Source: Pseudonocardia hydrocarbonoxydans
GTDB taxonomy: Bacteria; Actinomycetota; Actinomycetes; Mycobacteriales; Pseudonocardiaceae
Direction of reading: 5' to 3'
DNA length: 64,000 nt
NCBI RefSeq assembly: GCF_006539565.1
Contig: NZ_BJNG01000006.1
Coordinates: 100,446-164,445, forward strand
Below, piece after piece: positions 1 through 10,473 of this stretch (positions are counted from its first letter, which is position 1; each line of letters opens with the position of its first letter). The notes under the pieces are model-generated. The model ran no database searches and was not told the origin of the DNA. It saw only the letters and a program-made list of their open reading frames with translations. Made by a program: the position numbers and the translations under genes.

Positions 1-656
1 CCGCGGTGCAGCGTGCGGAGGGTCGTCAGCGGCATGATCCCGGGCAGCATCGGCACCTCGCACCCGGCGGCGGACAGGCGGTCGCGCAGCCGCAGGAAGC
101 CCTCGGGCTCCAGGAACAGCTGCGTGATCGCGAAGTCGGCACCCGCCCGGACCTTGGCGATCAGCCGCTGCAGGTCGGAGTCCTCGTCGGGCGAGCGCGG
201 GTGGCCGTAGGGGAACGCCGCCACGCCGACGCAGAAGTCGCCCAGGCTGCGGGTGAGGGTGACCAGCTCGTCGGCGTAGGTGAGGCCCTCGGGGTGCGCG
301 ACCCACTCGCCCAGCGGGTCGCCGGGGGGGTCGCCGCGCACCGCCAGGATGTTGCGGATGCCCGCCGCCGCGTACTCGGCGATGACGTGGCGCAGCTCGG
401 CCACCGAGTGCGACACCGCGGTGAGGTGCGCCATAGCGACGAGCGTGGTCTCCGAGGCGATCCGCCCGGTGGTGCGCACCGTGCGGTCGCGGCTCGACCC
501 GCCCGCGCCGTAGGTGACCGAGGCGAACGCCGGGTCCAGCGGTTCGAGCCTGCGGATCGCCTTCCACAGCTCCGCCTCGCCCGCGTCGTCCTTCGGTGGC
601 ATGAACTCCACCGAGAACACCGGCCGGTCGCCGCCGATCCGGTCCGTGATCTTCAT
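1..656 (-). CDS. metF: Methylenetetrahydrofolate reductase MetF (C-terminus outside window)
   Basis: Reduces 5,10-methylene-THF to 5-methyl-THF with a flavin cofactor, supplying methyl groups for methionine synthesis in the cytosol. The first 218 residues are visible. They start MKITDRIGG and include the family segments SVEFMPPK (catalytic Glu region), VTYGAGG and AVRGDPP, then an FLEPEGF stretch near the edge. The ATG at 656 is chosen because GGAGA lies a few bases upstream; a TACTGT -10-like hexamer sits at 692-697 on the same strand. It is divergent from the GGPP synthase gene. In M. tuberculosis the equivalent neighbour of idsA2 is the MetF-like Rv2172c, so the position is conserved. The only oddity is truncation by the window edge. 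Confidence 0.93.
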   Translation of the reverse strand, partial: MKITDRIGGDRPVFSVEFMPPKDDAGEAELWKAIRRLEPLDPAFASVTYGAGGSSRDRTVRTTGRIASETTLVAMAHLTAVSHSVAELRHVIAEYAAAGIRNILAVRGDPPGDPLGEWVAHPEGLTYADELVTLTRSLGDFCVGVAAFPYGHPRSPDEDSDLQRLIAKVRAGADFAITQLFLEPEGFLRLRDRLSAAGCEVPMLPGIMPLTTLRTLHR

Positions 657-738
657 CGGATGGTCTCCATGGTGTCGTCACGCACGCGCCGACAGTACGG
701 GGCGGGTCCGTCGGCGCGCCGGGCTCCGCCCCCGCCGT

Positions 739-744
739 TACGCT
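739..744 (+). promoter_or_regulatory. -10 element TACGCT upstream of crtE
   Basis: TACGCT fits TANNNT and ends 6 nt before a GTG at 751. This is the spacing seen at many leaderless starts in this window. The GTG opens an 11-codon frame rather than crtE itself. No clear -35 is visible. Confidence 0.5.
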
Positions 745-750
745 CGCTTC

Positions 751-786
751 GTGCCCTGCCGACCGTTACCCCGGCCGATCCCGTGA
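751..786 (+). CDS. Possible leaderless 11-codon leader ORF coupled to crtE
   Basis: The frame GTG..TGA encodes VPCRPLPRPIP. It starts where transcription from the TACGCT element would be expected to begin. Its TGA (784-786) overlaps the GTG start of crtE (783-785) as GTGA, the usual translational-coupling arrangement. It may let ribosomes reach crtE, which has no visible Shine-Dalgarno. The product is proline/arginine-rich and resembles nothing known. It could be chance in GC-rich DNA; the support is the combination of promoter spacing and stop/start overlap. Confidence 0.35.
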   Translation: MPCRPLPRPIP

Positions 787-1892
787 CCCGCACCGCCCCC
801 GAGCGGGCCCGTGCCGACGACGACGGGCTCACCTCCGCCGTCGAACAGGTGCTCGAGCAGTACCTCCACCGACGCTGCGCCGACGCGTCCCGGGTCGACC
901 CGGCGTTCGGCGTCGCCACCGACGCCCTCGCCGATTTCGTGCTCGGCGGCGGCAAGCGCCTGCGCCCGACGTTCGCCTGGTGGGGCTGGCGCGGGGCCGG
1001 CGGCTCGCCCGAGGGGCCCGACGCGCCCGCCGTGTTGGAGGCCGTCAGCGCGCTGGAGCTGATCCAGGCCTGTGCGCTGGTGCACGACGACCTCATGGAC
1101 GCCTCGGCCACCCGCCGCGGGCGGCCCACGGTGCACGTCGACTTCGCCCGCCGCCACGCCGACGCGGGCTGGCGCGGTCGCCCCGCCCGCTTCGGCGCCG
1201 CCGCGGCGATCCTGCTGGGCGACCTCGCGCTGGTCTGGGCCGACGACCTGTTCCGCTCCTCCGGCCTGCCGACCGAGGCCCTGCGCCGCGCCGCGGAGCC
1301 GTGGGAGGGCATGCGCACCGAGGTGCTCGGCGGCCAGTACCTCGACGTCCTGCACCAGGCCACCGGCGACGCCACGCCGCGGGCCGCGCTGCAGGTCGAC
1401 CGCTACAAGACCGCCGCGTACACCGTCGAGCGGCCGCTGCACCTGGGTGCCGCGATCGCCGACGCCTCCCCCGCGCTCACGGCCTGCTACCGGAGGTTCG
1501 GGGCCGACATCGGCGTCGCCTTCCAGCTGCGCGACGACCTGCTCGGGGTGTTCGGCGACCCGGCCGTCACCGGCAAACCGGCGGGTGACGACCTGCGGGA
1601 GGGCAAGCGCACGCTGCTGCTCGCCCTGGCGCTGGAACGCGCCGCGGAACGGGGCGACACCGCGTCGGCCGCGGCGATCGAGGCGGCGCTGGGTGATCCC
1701 GACCTCGACGACGACGGGGTCGACCGCGTCCGCGGGCTGCTCGTCGACCTGGGCGCCGAGCAGGCCGTGGAGCAGCGCATCGCCGCGATGACGGGCTCGG
1801 CGCTCGACGCGCTGAGCACCGTCGAGATCGAGGAACCGGCCGCGACCCGGCTGGCCGAGCTGGCGATCGCCGCCACGCGACGGCGGCGGTGA
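783..1892 (+). CDS. crtE: Geranylgeranyl diphosphate synthase (polyprenyl synthetase, IdsA2/CrtE type)
   Basis: Condenses isopentenyl diphosphate with allylic diphosphates to make C20 GGPP, the precursor for phytoene. The 369-residue protein is the usual length for the family. The first aspartate-rich motif DDLMD is near residues 102-106 and the second, DDLLG, near 251-255 followed by KPAGDDLREGK. The GTG at 783 is the first sensible in-frame start; the long upstream open frame is antisense to metF. The GTG is overlapped by the stop of a short leader frame. The gene is followed by crtI with a 4-base GTGA overlap, so the two are co-transcribed and coupled. The position matches Rv2173 (idsA2). 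Exact chain length cannot be told from sequence alone. Confidence 0.9.
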   Translation: MTRTAPERARADDDGLTSAVEQVLEQYLHRRCADASRVDPAFGVATDALADFVLGGGKRLRPTFAWWGWRGAGGSPEGPDAPAVLEAVSALELIQACALVHDDLMDASATRRGRPTVHVDFARRHADAGWRGRPARFGAAAAILLGDLALVWADDLFRSSGLPTEALRRAAEPWEGMRTEVLGGQYLDVLHQATGDATPRAALQVDRYKTAAYTVERPLHLGAAIADASPALTACYRRFGADIGVAFQLRDDLLGVFGDPAVTGKPAGDDLREGKRTLLLALALERAAERGDTASAAAIEAALGDPDLDDDGVDRVRGLLVDLGAEQAVEQRIAAMTGSALDALSTVEIEEPAATRLAELAIAATRRRR

Positions 1893-3448
1893 GCATGCGG
1901 ACGGTCCGCGGGAACACCGATCACGTCGTCGTCGTCGGAGCCGGGTTCGCCGGGCTGACGTGCGCGCTGCACCTGCTGGGTGCCGGGCGCGAGGTGACGA
2001 TCCTGGAGCGCGGCGAGCACCCCGGCGGCCGGGCCGGGCGCCTGGACCTGCACACCGCCGACGGCACGTACCAGGTCGACACCGGCCCCACCGTGCTGAC
2101 GATGCCCGACCTGTTCGCCGAGGCCCTCGCCGCGGTCGGGGAGAAGCTGGAGGAGCGCCTCGACCTCGTCGAGCTCGACCCGGCCTACCGCACCCACTTC
2201 GCCGACGGCTCCACCATCGACGTCCACACCGATCCCGGGGCGATGGAGGCGGAGGTCCGGGCGGTGTGCGGGCCGGACGCCGCGGCCGGCTACGTCCGCA
2301 TGCGGGAGTGGCTCACCCGGCTCTACCGCGCCGAGATCGACACGTTCATCGGCGCCAACTTCGACTCCCCGCTGAACCTGCTGGGCCCCGACCTGGTGCG
2401 CCTCGCCGCGCTGGGCGGCTTCGGCCGCCTGGGCCCGCGCGTCGAGCGGCTGCTGCCCGACGAGCGGCTGCAGCGGATCTTCTCCTTCCAGGCCCTCTAC
2501 GCGGGCGTCCCCCCGCAGACCGCGCTGGGCGCCTACGGCGTGATCGCCTACATGGACACCATCGCCGGGGTGTACTTCCCGAAGGGCGGCATGCGCGCGG
2601 TCGGGCAGGCACTGGCCGACGCCGCGGTCGCCGCCGGGGCGCGCATCCACTACGGCCGCACGGTCACCGGCCTGGAGCGCGGCGCGGGCCGGATCACCGC
2701 GCTGCGCCACCGCCCGACCGACGACCCGGCGGGCGGCACCGACCGCACCCCGGCCGACGCCGTCGTGCTCACCCCCGACCTGCCCGTCGTGCACGACCTG
2801 CTCGGCCGGGCCCCCCGGCGGGTGGTGCCGCTGCGCTGGTCGCCGAGCGCGGTGGTGCTGCACGCCGGGCTGCGGACCGCGCGGCCCGAGGCCGCCCACC
2901 ACACCATCTCGTTCGGTGCGGCGTGGCGCGACACCTTCCGCGAGATCATCGACGACGGGCGCCCGATGAGCGATCCGTCACTGTTGATCACCCGGCCCAC
3001 CGCCACCGACCCGTCGCTGGCCCCCGACGGCACCGACCTGCTGTTCGTCCTCGCGCCGTGCCCCAACCTCGACGGCCCCGGCGGGCGCATCGACTGGGAG
3101 CGGGTCGGCCCGGCCTACCGCGACGAGCTGCTCGGCGTCCTGGAGTCCCGCGGGCACCCCGGGCTCACCGGCGTCGAGGGCGACATCGCGGTGTCCGACC
3201 TGGTCACCCCGGCCGACTGGGCCGCGCAGGGCATGGCGGCGGGCACCCCGTTCTCCGCGGCACACACCTTCGCCCAGACCGGCCCGTTCCGCCCCCGCAA
3301 CCTGGTCCGCGGGCTCGACAACGTGGTGCTGGCCGGCTGCGGCACCACGCCGGGCGTCGGCATCCCCCCGGTGCTGCTCTCCGGGCGTCTCGCCGCGGCC
3401 CGGATCACCGGGCCAGCGGCCGGACGCAGGGTCAGCACAGGACGCTGA
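1889..3448 (+). CDS. crtI: Phytoene desaturase CrtI
   Basis: FAD-dependent desaturase that introduces double bases of conjugation into phytoene on the way to lycopene-type carotenoids, acting at the membrane. The 519 residues have the N-terminal dinucleotide-binding segment VVVVGAGFAGL (about residues 13-23) and ERGEHPGGRAG. The C-terminal family block with GLDNVVLAGCGTTPGVGIPP lies near residues 475-500. The GTG at 1889 overlaps the crtE stop; an ATG two codons later (1895) is an alternative. Desaturation step number cannot be predicted. The gene belongs to a set with crtE and crtB, but the M. tuberculosis locus of the same order has no crtI between idsA2 and mptA. Confidence 0.92.
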   Translation: MSMRTVRGNTDHVVVVGAGFAGLTCALHLLGAGREVTILERGEHPGGRAGRLDLHTADGTYQVDTGPTVLTMPDLFAEALAAVGEKLEERLDLVELDPAYRTHFADGSTIDVHTDPGAMEAEVRAVCGPDAAAGYVRMREWLTRLYRAEIDTFIGANFDSPLNLLGPDLVRLAALGGFGRLGPRVERLLPDERLQRIFSFQALYAGVPPQTALGAYGVIAYMDTIAGVYFPKGGMRAVGQALADAAVAAGARIHYGRTVTGLERGAGRITALRHRPTDDPAGGTDRTPADAVVLTPDLPVVHDLLGRAPRRVVPLRWSPSAVVLHAGLRTARPEAAHHTISFGAAWRDTFREIIDDGRPMSDPSLLITRPTATDPSLAPDGTDLLFVLAPCPNLDGPGGRIDWERVGPAYRDELLGVLESRGHPGLTGVEGDIAVSDLVTPADWAAQGMAAGTPFSAAHTFAQTGPFRPRNLVRGLDNVVLAGCGTTPGVGIPPVLLSGRLAAARITGPAAGRRVSTGR

Positions 3449-3464
3449 CCACCGTCATGGCAGC

Positions 3465-5036
3465 ATGGTTCACGTCATGACCGCGCAGCCCTCCTCCCCC
3501 GTCGACCGGTCGGAACCACCCGATCGTGTCGTGGCGGCGCCCGCCGGCGCACCCCGGCAGGCGCCCACCTGGCGTGCCCGTCTCGGTGCCCCCCCGCGGG
3601 GCCCCCTGCTGCTCGGCCTCACCGGGTCGCTGCTGATGGTGCTCGGCGGGTTCGGCGCCGCGGGCGTCCTCGTCGACGACCCGCTGCTGACGAACTCCCC
3701 GCTCGGGTTCTGGCGCTACGGCCACGGCCGGGAAATCGCCAACTCGCTGATCTACCTCGGCGTCGGGCTGCTCGCCTGGGCGTGGGTCCGGCTCGGCCGC
3801 GACGTGCTGGCGCGGCGCGTCGGCGGTCGCGCGGTGCTCACCACGGCGTCGGTGTGGCTGCTTCCGATGCTGGTGTCGCCGCCGCTGTTCACCCGCGACC
3901 CGTACAGCTACCTCGCCCAGGGTGCCCTGCCGCTCAACGGGTTCGATCCCTACGCCGTGGGGCCGGAGGTGCTGCCGGGCGTCTTCACCGACAACGTCCA
4001 CTACTTCTGGCAGGACACCCCGGCGCCCTACGGCCCGTTGTTCATCCTGCTCGCCAAAGCCGTCTCCTGGCTCGCCGTCGACCAGATCATCCTCGGCGTC
4101 GTGCTCATGCGGTTGACACTGCTGGTCGGGCTCGTGCTCCTGGTCAGGGCCCTGCCGGAGCTGTCACGGCGGATGGGCGGGCGGCCCTCGCTCGCGCTGT
4201 GGATCGTCGTCGCCAACCCGGTGATGGTGATCCACATGGTCGGCGGCGTCCACAACGACCTGCTCGTCATGGGCCTGCTCGCCACGGCCGCGCTGGCCGC
4301 CCTGCGCGGGCAGCACGCTTGGGGCATCGTGCTCGCGACCCTGGCGATGGCGGTGAAGGCGAGCGCGGGCGTCGCGCTGCCGTTCCTGGTACTGGTCTGG
4401 GCCGCCGCGATGGCGGGCCCGGTCCTCGCCCGCACGCTGCGCGCCACCGCATACGGCATCGCGATCTTCGTGCCGGTGTTCGCGCTGTGCACGTTCGCCG
4501 CGGGGGTCGGCCTGGGCTGGCTGCCGGCGTTGAGCGCCCCGTCGATGATCGTCAACTGGATGTCGCTGCCCACCGGGGCGGGCCAGCTGGTGCACTCGGT
4601 CGTCAGCATCTTCGGGCCCGTGCCGATGCAGCCGTTCGTCAACGTCGGTCGCGCGATCGGCGCCCTGATCCTGCTGGTCATCGCCGTGCGGCAGTGGTGG
4701 GCCGCGCGCGACGGCGGTCCCGACGCGATCCGCCGCGCCGGCATCGTGCTGCTCGCCGTCGCGCTGCTGTCCCCCACCATGCTGCCCTGGTACGTCAGCT
4801 GGGGCATGGCCCTGCTGGCGATGGTCGACTGGACGCCGCGCGCGCTGCAGATCCTGGTGTTCTTCTCGCTCTGGCTCATGATCGTCTACTACCCGGACGG
4901 CGAGGCCGCGCTCTACGACCTCGCGGTGCTGGGCATCGGCGCGGCGCTCGCGGCGTTGGCCGCGGTCTCGCTGCTGCGGCCCGACCCCTTGGGGCTGGCC
5001 AGGCGCCCGGTGGGGGCCGACCCGGTTGTCCGGTAG
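3465..5036 (+). CDS. mptA: Polyprenol-phosphomannose-dependent alpha-1,6-mannosyltransferase (MptA/MptB family)
   Basis: GT-C membrane glycosyltransferase that extends the alpha-1,6 mannan core of lipomannan using polyprenyl-phosphate-mannose outside the membrane. The 523 residues contain about a dozen hydrophobic segments. An early loop holds the acidic/aromatic stretches [12 protein letters not shown] and GFDPYAVGP, followed by TPAPYGPLF, typical of this family. The protein type alone fits MptA or MptB. Placement between the idsA2-like gene and the Rv2175c-like gene is that of Rv2174 (mptA). ATGs at 3465 and 3477 are both possible. The 3' end overlaps the crtB start by 11 bases. A PimB' gene downstream in the window fits the same PIM/LM pathway. 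Confidence 0.85.
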   Translation: MVHVMTAQPSSPVDRSEPPDRVVAAPAGAPRQAPTWRARLGAPPRGPLLLGLTGSLLMVLGGFGAAGVLVDDPLLTNSPLGFWRYGHGREIANSLIYLGVGLLAWAWVRLGRDVLARRVGGRAVLTTASVWLLPMLVSPPLFTRDPYSYLAQGALPLNGFDPYAVGPEVLPGVFTDNVHYFWQDTPAPYGPLFILLAKAVSWLAVDQIILGVVLMRLTLLVGLVLLVRALPELSRRMGGRPSLALWIVVANPVMVIHMVGGVHNDLLVMGLLATAALAALRGQHAWGIVLATLAMAVKASAGVALPFLVLVWAAAMAGPVLARTLRATAYGIAIFVPVFALCTFAAGVGLGWLPALSAPSMIVNWMSLPTGAGQLVHSVVSIFGPVPMQPFVNVGRAIGALILLVIAVRQWWAARDGGPDAIRRAGIVLLAVALLSPTMLPWYVSWGMALLAMVDWTPRALQILVFFSLWLMIVYYPDGEAALYDLAVLGIGAALAALAAVSLLRPDPLGLARRPVGADPVVR

Positions 5037-5985
5037 CACCGAGCTCGACGCCGCGGGGATCACCGACCCCGCCCTGCGCGCCGCGTACGCCAACTGCCGG
5101 CGGCTCAACGCCGTCCACGGGCGCACGTACTTCCTGGCCACCCGCCTGCTGCCGCCCGACCGCCGCCCGGCCGTGCACGCCCTCTACGGCTTCGCCCGGC
5201 ACGCCGACGAGATCGTCGACGACCTCGGCGACGACCGCCCGGTCGCGGAGAAGGCGGCGGAGCTCGACGCGCTGACCGCCGACCTGCACGCCGCGCTCGA
5301 CGGCGCCGCCACCGCGGTGCCGGTGCTGGCCGCGCTGGCCGACACCGCCCGCCGCCACGGCATCGACCGCGCCCATTTCACCGACTTCATGACATCGATG
5401 CGGATGGACACCCACGTCACCTCCTACGCCACCGACGCCGACCTGGCCGTCTACGTCCACGGCTCGGCCGCCGTGATCGGGCTGCAGATGCTGCCGGTGC
5501 TCGGCACGACGGTGCCGCTGGCGGAGGCCGAGCCGCCCGCCGTCGCGCTGGGCGTGGCGTTCCAGCTCACCAACTTCCTGCGCGACGTCGGCGAGGACCT
5601 CGACCGCGGGCGCGTGTACCTGCCCGCCGACGAGCTGGCCGCGTTCGGCGTCGACCGCGGGCTGCTGCAGTGGTGCCGCACCCACGGCCGCACCGACCCC
5701 CGCGTGCGGCGGGCCCTCGCGCACCTCGTGGCGCGCACCCGCGCCACCTACCGGCGCGCGGAGCCCGGGATCGGGATGCTGGAGCCGGTGTCCCGGGCGT
5801 GCGTCGGCTGCGCGTTCACCCTCTACCAGGGCATCCTCGACGAGATCGAGGCGGCCGACTACGCGGTGCTGCACCGCCGGGTCGCGGTGCCGAACCGGCG
5901 GCGGCTGGCCGTGGCCGTGCCCGGGCTGGCCCGGGCGGTACGCGCCCGGACCGTCAGAACGCCATCGCCTGCGCGCGGCGCTTGA
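5026..5985 (+). CDS. crtB: Phytoene synthase CrtB
   Basis: Head-to-head condensation of two GGPP molecules to phytoene. The 319-residue protein carries both aspartate-rich substrate motifs: [12 protein letters not shown] near residue 60 and [14 protein letters not shown] near residue 187. [10 protein letters not shown] block precedes the first. The start is uncertain; the best candidate is TTG 5026, inside the end of the mannosyltransferase gene, which would couple the two. The tail overlaps the convergent Rv2175c-like gene by 32 bases. With crtE and crtI it provides lycopene-type synthesis; no cyclase or hydroxylase is seen in this window. Confidence 0.9.
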   Translation: MSGSTELDAAGITDPALRAAYANCRRLNAVHGRTYFLATRLLPPDRRPAVHALYGFARHADEIVDDLGDDRPVAEKAAELDALTADLHAALDGAATAVPVLAALADTARRHGIDRAHFTDFMTSMRMDTHVTSYATDADLAVYVHGSAAVIGLQMLPVLGTTVPLAEAEPPAVALGVAFQLTNFLRDVGEDLDRGRVYLPADELAAFGVDRGLLQWCRTHGRTDPRVRRALAHLVARTRATYRRAEPGIGMLEPVSRACVGCAFTLYQGILDEIEAADYAVLHRRVAVPNRRRLAVAVPGLARAVRARTVRTPSPARGA

Positions 5986-6319
5986 TCTCGCGGTGGCGCC
6001 CCTCGACGAGGAACGTCATCGGGGTGCCGGGCAGCGAGTCGTCCTCGGCGAACAGCCAGCGCAGGATGTCCTCGTCGGAGTAGCCGCCGTCGCGCAGCAC
6101 GGTGATGGTGCCGGGCAGGCCCTTCACCACCTCGGCCCGTTCCTCGCCGGTGACGAGGAACGCGGCGGGCACCACCACCTCGCCGCCGCGCCGCAGCGAC
6201 AGCAGTTGCCCGTCGCGCACCAGTTGGTGCACCCGGGACACGGGTTGGTTCAGCAGGCTTGCGACCTCGGCGACGGGCAACGTGACCACGTCGTCGGCCA
6301 GAACGGACACCTCACTCAC
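5954..6319 (-). CDS. Rv2175c-like helix-turn-helix DNA-binding protein
   Basis: A 121-residue protein. The N-terminal half has a winged-helix/excisionase-like HTH ([20 protein letters not shown]). The C-terminal half has the block [12 protein letters not shown] and ends RRAQAM. In M. tuberculosis, Rv2175c is a DNA-binding substrate of the kinase PknL encoded next to it; here pknL is also the divergent neighbour, so the same relation is likely. The GTG at 6319 is preferred over GTG 6337 because family proteins start near [13 protein letters not shown]; neither has a strong ribosome-binding site. It converges with and overlaps crtB. Confidence 0.85.
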   Translation of the reverse strand: MSEVSVLADDVVTLPVAEVASLLNQPVSRVHQLVRDGQLLSLRRGGEVVVPAAFLVTGEERAEVVKGLPGTITVLRDGGYSDEDILRWLFAEDDSLPGTPMTFLVEGRHREIKRRAQAMAF

Positions 6320-6386
6320 GAGGCGACAGGATGCCACACCCGGCGGGTTCCCCGCGCCTGCTCCGGGCCCCCGGGAAGCCGGCCGG

Positions 6387-6392
6387 TACGGT
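6387..6392 (+). promoter_or_regulatory. Leaderless promoter -10 (TACGGT) of pknL
   Basis: TACGGT ends 6 nt before the GTG at 6399, so transcription probably starts on the start codon. No Shine-Dalgarno precedes that GTG. Confidence 0.55.
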
Positions 6393-6398
6393 CGGGTC

Positions 6399-8123
6399 GT
6401 GAACGCCCCGCCCGCCGCGCTGCTCGACGCGCGCTACCGGCTCGGTCCGGTGCTCGCCCGCGGGGGCATGTCCACGGTCTACCGGGGCACCGACACCCGG
6501 CTCGACCGGCCCGTGGCCATCAAGGTCATGGAGCCGCGGCTCGCCGCCGATCCGGCGTTCCGCACCCGGTTCGAGCGGGAGGCCCGCTCCGCCGCCCGGA
6601 TCGACCACCCCTCCGTGGTCGACGTCTTCGACCAGGGCGACGACCGCAACGGACCCGAGCCCGTGCTGTTCCTGGTCATGGAGCTGGTCGAGGGCGCCAC
6701 CCTGCGCGAGGTCCTGCGGCTGCGCGGTCAGCTCGGCGTCCCGGCCGCGGTCGCCGTGCTCGACCGGGTGCTCTCCGGGCTCGCCGAGGCCCACCGGCTC
6801 GGGCTGGTGCACCGCGACGTCAAACCGGAGAACGTGCTCATCAGCCACACCGGTGAGGTCAAGGTCGCCGACTTCGGGCTGGTCGTCGCAGCCGCCCAGG
6901 CGGGCGCCAGCCACGTCGGCACGATCATGGGGACGGTCGCCTACCTCTCCCCCGAGCAGGTCGCCACCGGCACCGCCGACGCCCGCAGCGACGTCTACGC
7001 CGCCGGGATCCTGCTCTACGAGCTGCTCACCGGCGCCCCGCCGTTCACCGGCGACACGGCGATCTCGGTGGCGTTCCGGCACGTCAACGACCGGGTCCCG
7101 GCACCGTCGCTGATCGCGGGCGACGTGCCGCCCGAGCTCGACGCGCTCGTGCTGCGCGCCACCGACCGCGACCCGGCCGCCCGGCCCGCCGACGCGGGCG
7201 CGCTGCTGGCCGAGCTGCGCCAGGTGGCGCACCGCCTCGAGGTGCCCCGCGTGCCCGTGCCGGTGCCGCCCTCGGACACCGCCGGGGACACGCAGCCCGT
7301 CGCGGCCGTGGGGATGCGGGGCACGCGGGCGCTGCCCGGTGGCGTGCCGGGCCCGCGCCCGTCCACCGACCTGCCCGCCCCGCCCGACCACGTCCACGCC
7401 CGCCGCCGCAGCCGCCGGTTCTTCGGCATCGGGATCGCCGTCGTGCTGGTGATCGCGCTTGCGGTGGGTGTGGGGGCGTGGTGGCTGGGCACCGGCCGGT
7501 GGACCGAGGTGCCGTCGCTGGTCGGCGTCCAGGAGAGCGCGGCCGCCAAGCTGCTCGACGACTACGGCCTGGTCGCCGGGCCCGCCAGCGCCACCTTCGA
7601 CGACGCCGCGCCCGCCGGGGCCGTGCTGGCCGCCGACCCGCCCGTCGGGACGCGGCTGCTGCGCGGCGAGATCGTGACGCTCACCGTCTCCACCGGCCGC
7701 CCGACGGTGCCCGCGATCGACGCGGGCACGGCCGTGGCCACCGCCGAGCAGCTCGTCCGCGACGCCGGGCTCACCCCCACCCGCACCAGCGGTGACGCCG
7801 AGTACGACGACACGGTGCCCGAGGGCACCGTCATCCGCACCGAGCCCGCCGCCGGGCAGCCGGTGGCGATCGGCGGGCCGGTCACGCTCGTCGTCAGCCG
7901 GGGGGTGGAGCCGCCGCCCCAGCCCCAGCGCGTGTCGGTGCCGCTGGTGGTCGGCCAGACCGCGAACGAGGCCCAGGCCCTGCTCGCCGAGCTGGGCCTG
8001 AGCACCGTCGTGCAGTCGGCCCTGCCGTTCCAGCTCAACGAGAACCCCACCGTCATCGGGCAGAGCCCGTCGGCGGGCGCGGTGGTCGAGGCCGGCACCC
8101 AGGTCGTGCTGGACACCCTCTGA
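6399..8123 (+). CDS. pknL: Membrane Ser/Thr protein kinase PknL-like with PASTA domains
   Basis: Hanks-type kinase of 574 residues. The kinase domain (about residues 10-280) has a glycine loop, VAIKV with catalytic Lys42, HRDVKPEN and ADFGL. A proline-rich linker is followed by one membrane segment (about 340-364) and three extracellular PASTA repeats (roughly 370-435, 436-503 and 508-574). PASTA domains bind peptidoglycan fragments or lipid II, so the kinase probably reports on cell-wall state. The position between Rv2175c-like and aroG genes matches Rv2176 (pknL). M. tuberculosis PknL, as I recall, lacks PASTA repeats, so domain content differs while context is conserved. The GTG start is supported by a leaderless -10. 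Confidence 0.92.
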   Translation: MNAPPAALLDARYRLGPVLARGGMSTVYRGTDTRLDRPVAIKVMEPRLAADPAFRTRFEREARSAARIDHPSVVDVFDQGDDRNGPEPVLFLVMELVEGATLREVLRLRGQLGVPAAVAVLDRVLSGLAEAHRLGLVHRDVKPENVLISHTGEVKVADFGLVVAAAQAGASHVGTIMGTVAYLSPEQVATGTADARSDVYAAGILLYELLTGAPPFTGDTAISVAFRHVNDRVPAPSLIAGDVPPELDALVLRATDRDPAARPADAGALLAELRQVAHRLEVPRVPVPVPPSDTAGDTQPVAAVGMRGTRALPGGVPGPRPSTDLPAPPDHVHARRRSRRFFGIGIAVVLVIALAVGVGAWWLGTGRWTEVPSLVGVQESAAAKLLDDYGLVAGPASATFDDAAPAGAVLAADPPVGTRLLRGEIVTLTVSTGRPTVPAIDAGTAVATAEQLVRDAGLTPTRTSGDAEYDDTVPEGTVIRTEPAAGQPVAIGGPVTLVVSRGVEPPPQPQRVSVPLVVGQTANEAQALLAELGLSTVVQSALPFQLNENPTVIGQSPSAGAVVEAGTQVVLDTL

Positions 8124-8127
8124 CGGG

Positions 8128-9822
<1,695 letters not shown>

Positions 9823-10314
9823 TCACGGACGTGCGGCTACCGCCGACTCGATCGCCTCCCACCGGCGCAGGTTGAGCCGGGCGTCGGCCAGCGCGTCGTG
9901 CGCGTCGGCGGCGGGCGGGGGCAGCGGCGGCCGGCCGCTGTCCTCCCAGCGCTGGCGCAGCTCACGGGTGAAGCGCGGCAGCGCGCGCGGCAGCGCGGGC
10001 ATGGCCCCCCACAGCTGGCACAGCGCCACGTGGTCGTAGGCGGCGATCCAGGCCCACAGCTCGACGTCCCCGCCGGGGGCGGTGACGAAGTCGAGCAGGT
10101 CGGCCCGCAACCGCGCCCGCGACCGCCACGACGGGTCCGCGGGTGAGGGGAGCTTCGGCAGCACGTTGGCACGGACCCAGGCCCCCGCACGCGACGGGTC
10201 GAACTCCGTGGAGACCGCGTAGAACTCCCGCCCGTCCTCGCCGACGACCCCGATCGACACCAGGTCGATCGTGGTGCCGTCCTCGATGAACTCGCAGTCG
10301 TAGAAGAAGCGCAC
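9823..10314 (-). CDS. RNase AS, 3'-5' exoribonuclease (Rv2179c family)
   Basis: DEDD-fold exonuclease of 163 residues; the Mycobacterium homologue Rv2179c prefers polyadenylate 3' ends. Catalytic acids are visible in FYDCEF (Asp6, Glu8), WIAAYDHV (Asp near 93) and ADAHDALADARLN near the C-terminus. The GTG at 10314 is supported by a TAACCT -10 six bases upstream. The neighbour aroG repeats the Rv2178c-Rv2179c order. All catalytic residues look intact. Confidence 0.92.
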   Translation of the reverse strand: MRFFYDCEFIEDGTTIDLVSIGVVGEDGREFYAVSTEFDPSRAGAWVRANVLPKLPSPADPSWRSRARLRADLLDFVTAPGGDVELWAWIAAYDHVALCQLWGAMPALPRALPRFTRELRQRWEDSGRPPLPPPAADAHDALADARLNLRRWEAIESAVAARP

Positions 10315-10320
10315 GTCACG

Positions 10321-10326
10321 AGGTTA
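10321..10326 (-). promoter_or_regulatory. Leaderless promoter -10 (TAACCT) of the RNase AS gene
   Basis: TAACCT on the minus strand ends 6 nt before the GTG at 10314; no Shine-Dalgarno is present. Confidence 0.6.
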
Positions 10327-10473
10327 GCCGCCGGTCCGGCAGCCCGGCGCACCGCCGGACCGTACGGCGATCCCCGCCCCCCGCGCGGTAACGGAACACG
10401 GCAGGCTCCGACCTCAAGAACGGGGAGCACCGGTCCGCGTCGCGGCCCGGTGTCCGGCGACCTCGGGGGGAGC

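Noticed and set aside
6..782. Long plus-strand frame continuous with the GGPP synthase
   Set aside because: It is antisense to metF, has no family features before residue ~260 of that frame and is a GC-rich shadow; the enzyme starts at GTG 783.
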